Of a DNA stretch of 64,000 nucleotides, positions 27,554 to 37,200 are shown one piece after another; the first letter of the stretch is position 1; the number at the start of each line of letters is the position of its first letter. The DNA is taken from assembly GCF_963678635.1 (NCBI RefSeq), contig NC_087067.1, positions 24,309,547 to 24,373,546 of the forward strand. Direction: 5' to 3'. The DNA is from Symsagittifera roscoffensis (Eukaryota > Xenacoelomorpha > Acoela > Convolutidae). The notes under the pieces are model-generated. The model was given only the letters and a program-made list of their open reading frames with translations. It was not told the origin of the DNA and made no database searches. The position numbers were made by a program, and so were the translations under genes.

Positions 27554-27799
27554 ACGTTTTTTGTAAATAATTGTTGTTTGGTATTAACTTTGTTCTTTGT
27601 AATTAATTAATTTCTTCAATTTCAGTTTAGTTATAAGAATAGATGAGAGGTTCAGAGTCAATCATTGAAAAACAATTAGAACTCAATTTAGTGCTCCGAA
27701 CTCGCACACATGTTAAAAAAATTGATTAATTTTTGCACACATATTTGGAAAAACAATAGAAAAATTGTACACAAGTGAAAAATACCTGATAGTTTTTGC

Positions 27800-29390
27800 A
27801 TCTTGACAAAAAAAGCTCAAACACTTTTCGCACTTTGTAGAAAAAATTGAAGCACTTTTCGCATTTTGTCAAAACAAGTGAAACACTTTTCGCATATTGT
27901 CAAAATATTGAAACACTTTTTGCATTTTTTAGGAAACAAGTGAAACACTTTTGGCATTTTGTCAAAAAAATTGAAACACTTTCCGTATCTTGTCAAAAAA
28001 ACTAAAACAATTTTCGGATTTTGTCGAAAAAAGGTGAACACTTTCCGCATTTTGTCAAAAAAATTGAACAATTTTCCGCATCTTGTCAAAAAATTTGAAA
28101 CACTTTTCGGATTTTGTCGAAAAAAGTGAAACACTTTTCGCATTTTGTCAAAAAGTGAAACACTTTTCGGATTTGTAGGAAAAAATTGAAACACTTTTGG
28201 CATCTTGTCAAAAAAGTGAAACACTTTTCGCATCTTGTCTAAAAAATTGAAACACTTTTCGCGTCTTGTCAAATTAATTGAAACACTTTTCGCGTTTTGT
28301 CAAAAAAATTAAAACACTTTTCGCATTTTGTAGAAAAAATTGAAGCCTTTTCGCATTTTGTCAAAACAAGTGAAACACTTTTTGCATATTGTCAAAAATA
28401 TTGAAAAACTTTTCGCATTTTTTATGAAACAAGTGAAACACTTTTTGCATTTTGTCAAAAAATTGAAACACTTTCCGTATCTTGTCAAAAAAATTGAAAC
28501 ACTTTTCGGATTTTGTCGAAAAAAGGTGAACACTTTTCGCATTTTGTCAAAAAAATTGAACCACTTTCCGTATCTTGTCAAAAAAACTGAAACACTTTTC
28601 GGATTTTGTCGAAAAAATTGAAACACTTTTGGCATCTTGTCAAAAAAGTGAAACACTTTTCGCATCTTGTCTAAAAAATTGAAACACTTTTCGCGTCTTG
28701 TCAAATTAATTGAAACACTTTTCGCGTTTTGTCAAAAAAATTAAAACACTTTTCGCATTTTGTAGAAAAAATTGAAGCCTTTTCGCATTTTGTCAAAACA
28801 AGTGAAACACTTTTTGCATATTGTCAAAAATATTGAAAAACTTTTCGCATTTTTTATGAAACAAGTGAAACACTTTTTGCATTTTGTCAAAAAATTGAAA
28901 CACTTTCCGTATCTTGTCAAAAAAATTGAAACACTTTTCGGATTTTGTCGAAAAAAGGTGAACACTTTTCGCATTTTGTCAAAAAAATTGAACCACTTTC
29001 CGTATCTTGTCAAAAAAACTGAAACACTTTTCGGATTTTGTCAAAAAGTGAAACACTTTTCGGATTTGTAGGAAAAAATTGAAACACTTTTGGCATCTTG
29101 TCAAAAAAAATGAAACACTTTTCGCATTTTGTCAAAAAATTAAAACACTTTTCGTATTTTGTCAAAAAAAATCAGAAACAATTTTTGCATTTGTACGAAA
29201 AAAAAGGAAACACTTTTCGCATACGCATGACAAAATTGAAACACTTTTCCCATCTTGCTGAAAAAATTGAAAAAAGGTTTCGTATTCTGCTGAACAAAAT
29301 GAAACAAACTTTGCAATTTGTCCAAAAAAATGAAAAGTTTTTCGCGATTTGTAGAAAAAAAAATTAAAACACTTTGAGCATCTTGCCGAA
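27800..29390. repeat. Large minisatellite, ~30-40 bp units with higher-order duplication
   Basis: About 45 degenerate units of the form TTGAAACACTTTTCGCATTT followed by TGTCAAAAAA are arranged head to tail. A block of about 330 bp starting near 28285 is repeated at an offset of 432 bp (for example GAAGCCTTTTCGCATTTTG at 28342 and 28774). A related block begins the array near 27820. Long Lys/Phe-rich open frames on both strands (up to 151 codons) are by-products of repeats without stops and were not called as genes. Confidence 0.9.
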
Positions 29391-30550
29391 ATTCATTACA
29401 GTTTTTCTTGCTCAGTTAATTACTATTCTTTATGAAATTTTTATTCAAAATTTACTCCTTCAGAAAAATAATTTTTGCATGTTCGTTGGTCAGAAATAAT
29501 TGAAAACCAAGGTATTAACATAGGGAATAGCGATGAAAGTCATAAATATCGAACATTTCTAAGCAATAAGTCAACATGCTTTTTTAAATAAAGTTTTGCG
29601 TTTTTTTGCCTTATCATCTAAGAAATAAAGTTAGAAATTTAAATAATTTTTGAAAAAATCAAAAAAAACGTGCAATTTACGAAAAAAAAATTTAGGTTTC
29701 TTGCATTTTGCAAAAATTCTTGAGAGAATTTTTGGTACACGTAAAAAAAAATATTTAAATTTATATGTTAAAAACAGTTCAAGCTGGAAAAAAATTAACT
29801 TTGACAAGATTTTTGTAACAAATATTCAATTATCATAAAAAAAAATATTTGAGAGAGCCATTCAGAGGATCTGACATGATTCCTCTACAGAGCTAAGAAG
29901 GCGTCTTTTGAATTATTTAGGAAAGAAAAAAGTAATTCCACCTGAGAAAAAGACGTCAGTACACTTTAAATTTTATAGAACAGTAACAATTGTGGAATAT
30001 TTCTACCAGAGAAATTGACGTCATTATTCATTAAATTCTAGAATCTTCTATTTTTAGAATAAAGAGATTAAATCCTTGAATTTTATAAGAAGTCTTTACA
30101 CATTAACTTCTAGATTTTTCTCAATCTTCTAAATTCTAGAAATAATCACTAAAATTTAACCAATCAGAATTATAGAACTAACTCTAAGGTGATGAGGTTG
30201 ATGGAAAAAAAATTGTGGATTTTAGTTATTTTGCTAGTTTTGTAAATCTAAATAAAGATATGCAACCAAGGTTGTAAATAGTAGGAATAGTTTTGAATAG
30301 TTTTGGAATAGTGTTGTAAACAGTAGGAATAGTTTTGAAATTGAAAATCTTTCCTTTTCAAAAACCTTAGTCAACAAAAAAAATCTTATTCTACAAAATC
30401 CTTCATAAACAATTAAAGTCAACCAAGTGTTGCAAAGTTTTTGAACGAGTTCTGTTTTTTTTTATGTGAAATTCAGCAAAATTTACAGCTGAAAAAATAT
30501 ATATTTCATTTCATTCGAAAATCTCCTACAGTTCAGTTCATTTTACCAAC
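29391..30550. other. Gene-free AT-rich interval inside the inverted-repeat element
   Basis: No convincing coding region is seen. It contains a reiterated TAGGAATAGTTTTGAA motif (about 30279-30340, three copies), several TCTAGAA-type short palindromes (30030-30140) and one CCAAT motif (30157). Confidence 0.4.
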
Positions 30551-30769
30551 ATGAGAAGAATTTTTAGAAGAAACGGAAATCTATCTCAAACTTTGAAACC
30601 AATCATTATACAACGGGCGAGTTGTTGCATCCAGTTTGAAATTGGTACCGAAACTGTCAAGATTCTCAATTTTAATAAAATCTCCCAAGCAAGTGAGCAA
30701 ATTATCATAGAGCTTTCGGAATGGAGAGAACTCGAGAGTAGAAGAGTTAGAGAAGGTGGCTATGTCTAA
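30551..30769 (+). CDS. Small ORF, 72 codons, upstream partner of an overlapping ORF pair
   Basis: The ORF starts at ATG 30551 and stops at TAA 30767-30769. The product is basic at the N-terminus and has alternating strands followed by IIIELSEWRELESRRVRE, a helix-like end. This layout is loosely reminiscent of the PC4 (transcription coactivator p15) core, which has strands followed by a helix starting with an LT/LSxxEW-type segment. The resemblance is weak and no ssDNA-binding claim is made. Its last 8 bases overlap the start of the next ORF (ATGTCTAA). Such tight packing is unusual for nematode nuclear genes and more like a viral or selfish-element operon. Confidence 0.45.
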   Translation: MRRIFRRNGNLSQTLKPIIIQRASCCIQFEIGTETVKILNFNKISQASEQIIIELSEWRELESRRVREGGYV

Positions 30770-31118
30770 GTCACCTTCGAGAAAAAAGTACGGGTTTTCA
30801 TATGATTCAAATGAAAATTATTTTGATGAAGTTGTGGATCTGGGATACCGAAATAGTTTTTATTTGCGTTCAAGTGAACATTTACTACAAATGACTATTT
30901 TTGAAAAAATGGTTGAATTTGACATCTTCTACAGAGATCCGAAGAAGTGTTTCAATCTCTCAAGAGTTTCCCCATATGATTGGCGAAAAATTGAAACAAT
31001 TCATGATAGAAGATACAGGAAAGAAAAATTGAAGATTCAACAGGTTAACTTAGCTCTGTTTAGACGAAAACATGGTGTAGCACATGAAGAAGAAAGTGAC
31101 AAAGAACTCGAAAATTAA
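30762..31118 (+). CDS. Unknown ORF, 118 codons, overlapping its upstream neighbour
   Basis: ATG 30762 is preferred over the in-frame GTG at 30756; the stop is TAA at 31116-31118. The protein is highly charged, with an aromatic central part (YYGFSYD-like Tyr/Asn/Asp-rich beginning, LLQMTIFEKMVEFDIFYRDP in the middle) and a Lys/Arg-rich helix followed by an acidic tail (HEEESDKELEN). There is no signal peptide or membrane segment. It overlaps the previous ORF by 8 nt, so the two may be co-translated by reinitiation or be exons of one gene. I do not recognise the family. Confidence 0.5.
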   Translation: MSKSPSRKKYGFSYDSNENYFDEVVDLGYRNSFYLRSSEHLLQMTIFEKMVEFDIFYRDPKKCFNLSRVSPYDWRKIETIHDRRYRKEKLKIQQVNLALFRRKHGVAHEEESDKELEN

Positions 31119-31281
31119 CTCATTTTTTGATTTTTTACACATTTTTTCAAGTTTCCCATTTAATTTTATATTTGTTTTTTTTTTGCATTTGAATAATGTG
31201 TTCCTGAAGCAAAGCTTAGTTTTTAAAGATTTATCAGTGTAAATTTTTAAGAGCCAATTTGAAGACAATTGATTATTTTGA

Positions 31282-31758
31282 TTATTTTATCACAAAGCTT
31301 ACGTAGTTACAATGTACAGAACCCTGACAGTCAATAAAGCAATCAATAATCTCGAACAAATCAGATTCATATTTTGAGTTTTGAATTTTTGGAATTCTTT
31401 CCAGAAACGCTGAACCAAGAGTTTGTGTCGAAACCAGTTTCTGGTCGGAACATAAATAATGTTTCTTGAATTTTTTCCGAATTAGTCGTTTCTTTGCAAT
31501 ACTAGGCATCTTTTTGGCTCCTTTCCATCGTGAGTTATGTTGAATTGCTCAACTATGCTGATTGAACAATTCTCCGCTTGACGTAACAAAACTGAAATAG
31601 AATCTGTGTTTGAACAAAGTGTAAAGACGATCAATTTCTTGATATATGTATACATATTTATCAAATCTCTGAAACATTTGACTAAGCGACATTCGTATTA
31701 AAACCAAATGGAACTTACAATCTCCAAAGAACATAAAGAGTTGTGGGTAGAGACACAA
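31282..31758 (-). pseudogene. Leftward unknown ORF interrupted by one TGA
   Basis: Reading leftward, one frame stays open for about 159 codons from 31758 to TAA at 31282, interrupted only by TGA at 31551-31549. The 5' part is aromatic (MFQRFDKYVYIYQEIDRLY). The 3' part is basic and then mixed (KKRLIRKKFKKHYLCSDQK; later FEIIDCFIDCQGSVHCNY, with three Cys). A strong nematode-type acceptor (TATTTCAG) lies in this strand at about 31590, so the TGA may lie in a different exon phase rather than being a mutation. It is convergent with the 30762 ORF. Function is unknown. Confidence 0.35.
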
Positions 31759-32124
31759 TAATCATGTGTTACTATGCATTTTTCGTTAAAATCACTGGAA
31801 ACGGAAATAAATAGCGATTTTTTTACAATAATCTGAATAAAAGCTGGGAAGAGCTTGACACATAGCAGCAGCCATCTGCAACAATGAATTTTGCTGAGAA
31901 TTGTGATTTTTATAGTATAAATAACATCTTAGCGATTTCGGTATATGAAAAAATCATACAAAACTTTCCATATTTGGTATTACTTCCATAAATGGAAATT
32001 ATGATGAGTCATTCTTTTTACTGCCATTTTCATTTAATCTCAAAACCATTTTTCTCATTTCTCTTCATCTGATCCATATGTTCTTCACAAATGTACTCAA
32101 GAAAAGACACTAGTCCCAATTAAA

Positions 32125-32223
32125 ATGAATTCTCAGAAAATCAAAGAAGAATTGGGAGATTTGTTTGGTTTCAAAAATCCTACAAAGGGAAGTTTTATTT
32201 TGAACCCTGTTTTTAATTATTAA
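32125..32223 (+). CDS. Short ORF, possible first exon of the PC4-like gene
   Basis: ATG 32125 opens 32 codons ending in TAA. The peptide is MNSQKIKEELGDLFGFKN followed by a Gly/Phe-rich end. A GT (about 32209) to AG (32272) interval of roughly 64 bp would be a typical nematode intron joining it to the 32268 frame. The donor (GTTTTT) is weak and the phase was not verified. It could be chance. Confidence 0.2.
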   Translation: MNSQKIKEELGDLFGFKNPTKGSFILNPVFNY

Positions 32224-32267
32224 TAATTAACAATTTGGGACAATTTGAAAAACCGTAACAAGTCTAA

Positions 32268-32630
32268 CTTAGCAAAAAGGAAGGTGAAACGATATCGGCA
32301 ATCCGGACAACTATTATTCACGATGCTGAAAACCTCGGACTTGTACCTATATATGAAGCCAAATCTGGCAAAGAATCAACAATGGATCAGGAGCTGGACA
32401 TCAGTATTAGAGTAAATGAAATAGCAACATACAACATGAGGAGGGTGTGTATCACAATCAAGAAGTACAATGTTAAAAAACCTCCCTACATTCAGATTCG
32501 ACTCTTCACTGCAAAAGAGAATGAAGCAATGAAACAAGTTGCCTATGTCAACTATACTTTGAATGAATTCAAAGAACTGTCCAAAATTTTGGGAGACTTT
32601 ATGTTTGTTGATAATTGTAAGCCTCAGTAA
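32268..32630 (+). CDS. Possible PC4-like single-stranded-DNA-binding protein (partial or spliced)
   Basis: The frame is open from 32268 to TAA 32628-32630; the first ATG is 32382, giving 82 codons. Residues after that ATG follow the PC4 core pattern: a strand with Arg/Val (RRVCITIKKY), a basic turn, a second strand (YIQIRLFTA), a loop, then VNYTLNEFKELSKIL, which matches the LTxxE(W/F)xxL helix. PC4 proteins bind ssDNA as dimers through two such domains; the assignment here rests on pattern only. The open frame upstream of the ATG (ETISAIRTTIIHDAENLGL) also looks coding and begins just after AACTTAG (32266-32272), a possible splice acceptor. A 32-codon ORF at 32125-32223 could be the preceding exon, but I could not confirm phase. 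Confidence 0.4.
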   Translation, partial: LSKKEGETISAIRTTIIHDAENLGLVPIYEAKSGKESTMDQELDISIRVNEIATYNMRRVCITIKKYNVKKPPYIQIRLFTAKENEAMKQVAYVNYTLNEFKELSKILGDFMFVDNCKPQ

Positions 32631-32900
32631 TGCTTTGTGATGTTTTGTATGTTTGTTAATTGAAATATTGTTGGTTTAAAACTATCTTTCGTTACTGAAG
32701 TGCACATTAAGAGTGGGATATCTGAGAAAAGTCAGACAAAACATAAAAATTTAATCAAAATTGACATAAAACACTATCCAATTATCAATAGATTTTTCCG
32801 TATTGGCTTAATAAATTACAAAAAAATTTATTTAAACACTGCTTTTATCAAAAGTTAAGTAAAGTTTGTCCTATTTGAACAAAATTACAAACAAAATGTA

Positions 32901-33334
32901 TAGTTAGTTGTATTACTATCATTATTTTTCGAATTTCTGAATTTCATTGGTTGTTTTCAATTGCCTTAATTTGAGGTTTTGATTGAATACATGATTTACT
33001 TAAAACTAATCAGTCTCTAAATAAGGGAAAAACATTTCATGTTGATTACAAAATAAGTAAAAATGGTACAACAATTCGAGTTTTTTCAAGTTTCTTTGTT
33101 ACTTTCAGAAGTTGTAATAGTTAGTTGTAATACTATCATTATTTTTCGAATTTCTGAATTACATTGGTTGTTTTCAATTGCCTTAATTTGAGGTTTTGAT
33201 TTGGTACATGATTTACTTAAAACTAATCAGTCTCTAAATAAGGGAAAAACATTTCATGTTGATTACAAAATAAGTAAAAATGGTACAACAATTCGAGTCT
33301 TTTCAAGTTTCTTTGTTACTTTCAGGTAAAAATA
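32901..33334. repeat. 217-bp tandem duplication
   Basis: TAGTTAGTTGTA at 32901 recurs at 33118, and AAATGGTACAACAATTCGAG at 33061 recurs at 33278, giving a period of 217 bp with few differences. The second copy ends in TTTCAG and supplies the ATG of the following ORF. The first copy carries the same ATG context but its frame soon stops. Confidence 0.85.
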
Positions 33335-33579
33335 TGTTTCTATCAAAAACATTTTCAATGTTTGAAATGGAAATTCATCAGAATTTAAGATTGAACTACT
33401 ACAAAAAACTACAAGAGTGGTGGACAGAAGACGTTGATGGAGAGTGTATTAGTTTTAATTTGTATAGAAACACAGGAAGTTCAATAGTTTTGTTAAAAAG
33501 ATGCAGAGGAGTTTTCGAAAAAAAAGAGTTGCCAAACTTATCGACAATGTTTTTATTTAGAAGAGTTAACTCAGAGTGA
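33280..33579 (+). CDS. Unknown ORF beginning in a tandem duplication
   Basis: ATG 33280 opens 99 codons to TGA 33577-33579. The first 15 codons come from the second copy of a 217-bp duplication that ends in CTTTCAG (33321-33327), a good nematode acceptor, so the true start may be a splice junction at 33328. The rest is a charged, aromatic protein (EWWTEDVDGECISFNLYRN; then VLLKRCRGVFEKKELP) without membrane segments. The same frame re-opens at 33595 after two stops. The family is not recognised. Confidence 0.4.
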   Translation: MVQQFESFQVSLLLSGKNMFLSKTFSMFEMEIHQNLRLNYYKKLQEWWTEDVDGECISFNLYRNTGSSIVLLKRCRGVFEKKELPNLSTMFLFRRVNSE

Positions 33580-33594
33580 GTGGTCTATCAGTAA

Positions 33595-33870
33595 AAAATA
33601 TTTAAAAAAAGAGCAAATGAAACAAAAATTGAAGACAAGGAACATCATTTTGTATACTGTTTTGAATTTGATATAAACGCAAAATCTAGATTTGTCAGAT
33701 TATCTTTTAATCTACTATCCAAATTTAAAAAACTCCCGGTATACCAAAACGAAAATATTAAAAATTTAATTTTTGCTAATTTGTTTTTTCACTGGTTAGA
33801 AATAGAACAAATCGAAAAATTTTTGATCGAAATCTCAAAGTTTGAATCGAGCATTAAAAAAACAATATGA
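33595..33870 (+). CDS. Non-ATG open frame, likely continuation of the 33280 ORF
   Basis: About 91 codons are open in exactly the frame of the previous ORF, separated from it by only TGA (33577) and TAA (33592). There is no start codon at its beginning. It encodes a Phe/Lys-rich segment with HHFVYCFEFDINAKSRFVRL and an ending helix (IEQIEKFLIEISKFES). Either the 33577-33594 stops are mutations in a longer gene of about 196 codons, or a short intron is removed. It ends about 200 bp before the right arm. Confidence 0.3.
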   Translation, partial: KIFKKRANETKIEDKEHHFVYCFEFDINAKSRFVRLSFNLLSKFKKLPVYQNENIKNLIFANLFFHWLEIEQIEKFLIEISKFESSIKKTI

Positions 33871-34017
33871 ACCAGACAAGAAATTTCATTTATCTCACTT
33901 TGGTTTCAATTGTATATGTAGTTGTGTTAGAACAATTCACTTATATTGATTAATGGGGAAGTTCATGAACATAGTTTGGTTCTGATATATAAAGTATTTT
34001 AAAATCTGTGAATACTT

Positions 34018-34245
34018 CATTCTGATTGGTTATTACCACAAATACTACCTGTGAAGAAATCCTTGATATCTACAAACGATATCAAAATTGTTGAAAAATC
34101 CAGGAGAAGTAGAACTCGGTTTTGATTGGTTGGCATAAAAAAAATTTAAAATTCTATGACCATTGAAGGTCGATTCTGATTGGTTGATATCAGAAAAGAT
34201 AAAAATTTCCTTATAATTAATGCTCGATTCTGATTGATTGATTGC
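34018..34245 (+). promoter_or_regulatory. Spaced CCAAT-motif cluster, right arm inner end
   Basis: TTCTGATTGGTT-like elements at about 34019, 34112, 34170 and 34227 mirror the left-arm cluster and precede the rightward zinc-finger exon. Conservation of these motifs and their order in both arms, while the surrounding sequence has diverged, suggests function. Confidence 0.45.
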
Positions 34246-37200
34246 AAAAATTTTGAAAACTGCTTGGTTAGATTGGATAAGATTTATTTCAGCTAGACTA
34301 AATAGCGAATCCATTCTGATTTTCTTTCACGTTAAAAACAATTGGTTAAGAATTTTGCTTTTTTTATTCATTTTTATTCATTTTTTTAGGCTATGCAACT
34401 TTTCTTTTCTAAACTTTTGGGACATTCTAAATCTCCCATATTTTTTCTACTTACTGATCAGAAACGAAAGAATTGCATGTCTTGAATTTAGCACAGAATA
34501 CACTCGCTTACACGCTTCAAGACATCGAAAGCACTGTGGCGTTTTAAAGTGTTCCAATTGTAACTTTTATGCATATAGCAGCGAGGACTTTGATAATCAT
34601 ATCAAGGAGAAGCATTGTCAACATAATGTTGAATTATGTGCTCAGCAGTCTCAAAACACACTCCATGAGAAGGTAAAATTGATATATTTTTTATAAAAAC
34701 ATAGTAGAAAATACGTAGTAAAAGTGAATCACATACGCTAATGAGTGCTTAAGTGTTTGTTGAAATTTTTGAAAAAACTAGATATTTATAAAAAATTGAT
34801 TAATTGAAAGGTTTTACCAAGTGACCATTAAAATTTTCCTTCCTAGTGCTTGTAAAAGTAATCATAGTGTAGTGCGTAGCAGATATTGGGGATTGATTTA
34901 CTAAGAATTATGGTTTTCTTTTGCTTTTTTCTACGACTCAGAAAAAAAATTGATAACTGACCTGGAAAATGTATGTTTTGCTAACATTTGAAAATTTCAA
35001 GATAATAATATACATCATTCTCATCCAAAAATTTACTTCAGAATCAAAATTCAGAGTTGAAACAGCAACATACTGTTATAGGTCGAAAAAATAATTTGAA
35101 GTTTTTTTAAAAGGATTTATGGTATTAATTCTGCTTCGAATTAATCAAAGTTCGTTGAAATGATACATTTTGCCCTATAAAATTTAGCTGATATTTTACA
35201 TCTTGAGAAAAAATCCAACATAAAAGTGTAATGATTGGAAAACTTTTTATCATTTGATATACTAGATTAACTTATATGAAAGTTCAGATTTTTTGAAAAT
35301 AATTTGTTGTGAAGTAAACCCAATTCCAACATCTTTTCGAAGATGATAGATGAAGCATAAATCAAAAATTTGCTTTCAAGATCTACATTTCATTATTTTG
35401 GATTAAAAAAATTGATGAAGAAAGATTTTTAGAGAAAAAAATATGGAGCCTGCTGAATAAATCTAAACCAATTAAGATTTTAGCAGAACCACATGTTTGA
35501 TCTCCTAATTCTATGAAGAAAAACTTCAAATAGACACAGTAAAAATTTTGTTCTGTTTAGCTTCAATTTTTTTTTCAATTAGAAATTTACATTGAATTAT
35601 AGAGTTTTTGCTTAATAAATTTCGCAAAGTTATTCAATTATTACAGTTTGCCTCAGGATTTCCTTTCCCTAATCGATGTTTTTGAGAACAGATCTTTTAG
35701 ATATTATAAATGTTGCAGAAAAATGGAACTAAGTTCGCTTGCGTACTTCTACTTCCAAAGGTTTTGCATAATATAAACAATAGAACTGCTCTTAATTTAT
35801 TCTAAGAAACCAACGTAAAAATACACCTTTATATGCTCAAACTATACATGTGCTTTTGAATGCTTAAAATAGCAGCAATTCTTTCTCACTTCGACATTTT
35901 TCAGAAAACTTCGAAAAACAAGAACAAAAAGCGAATTACAAACTTTTTTGCAAGAAAAGTGAAAGTTAATGATCTCAAAAGTTGGGTTTTTGCTGAAATA
36001 GTTTGCTGTAGCAACTGAACAAGGGAACCTAAAGGAGAACATGTACAAATAGATGGTAATAATTAGACGTTATCAGTTCTAATTTTATCTCTGCCAACAA
36101 ATTGTTCGTTCAATTGATACTATTTTCTACTAAATTCCTAAGTTGTGACTAAATATTCTTGCAAAGTGAGTTCAAGAGTGAAAACATGCAAAAAGCAGAA
36201 AGCAAGACTAAGCTTAAGACATAGAAAATTTCTACAAAAAAACCATGAAAATTATGTTGTAGAAGCAACAGAGAGATAATCATCAGTTTTGAAGAAGATT
36301 TTGTTGAATATCATACAATCTAATATACTGTTAAGAGAAATATACCTCATTTTTAGTCAATTTTAGCAATAAAATGTTTAATTTTTATCACTGATCTGGA
36401 ATTTATTAAAAATTTTATTGTAAAAACGTCTCAGAAGTTGTCATTTTTGTACATGTTTGGGTTCTTCTTTGAGAAAAAACTGAGGAGGAGCTGGATCATG
36501 GAGTTTGATCTAGAAATTTCAATGAATATTGCTCTTATTGTTCAATTGAATTGAGATTCTAAGGTAAATTCTAAATTCTCCTTGAATTGGACAAAAAACA
36601 AGTTAATTACACAAGTGAAAGATTAAAAAAGGAAAAATTTGGATAGATTTGATTATTTTTTACTTCCTTGAAAATTACGATTAATTACCTATTTTCCCGA
36701 GAAATCGGAAGTATCAATAATGATTCAGCTAATATGAGCTTTATGTGTTCAGAGCATTATGTAAACCACTTTTTAGCTAAAATTAGGGTAAACTTTATCG
36801 TACTTGTTTAATTTGAGAGAAAATTGTGGAAAAATCTATATTTCCCTTCAAAGTTTTGTATCAGCGTCTCAGCATGTTACCAATTGAAATACAGTTTGAG
36901 CTTAATTTTAAACTCTAGACTTATCCATTTTTTTTAAAATTAGATCAAAAGCGACAAAAAACTTGCCAAAACTTTGAGATATGTGCAATTTTTTCCAAAA
37001 ACCTAAAATTTTTGCAAATTTTTCCAAAAAATTTGAAATTTTTGCAATTTTTTCCAAAAACTTGGAACTTTTGCATTTTTTTCCAAAAAATTTGAAATTT
37101 TTTTTAAGGTTTGAGTAGGTTTCAGCATAGTTTAAGCTAGATTCAAAACAGTTTAAAAAATGGATTATCTAATAAAATAGTTATTAAGTCAAATTATATC

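Noticed and set aside
27817-29367. Open frames of 60-151 codons on both strands (Lys/Phe-rich)
   Set aside because: They are direct translations of a 30-40 bp minisatellite without stop codons; the same peptide recurs in every unit.
27800-29390. CRISPR-like array
   Set aside because: Units are contiguous and degenerate with no unique spacers, there are no cas genes, and the context is eukaryotic.
34238-34461. N-terminal Phe/Leu-rich part of the right-arm zinc-finger frame
   Set aside because: It precedes the conserved acceptor and is low-complexity and poorly conserved between arms; probably intron.
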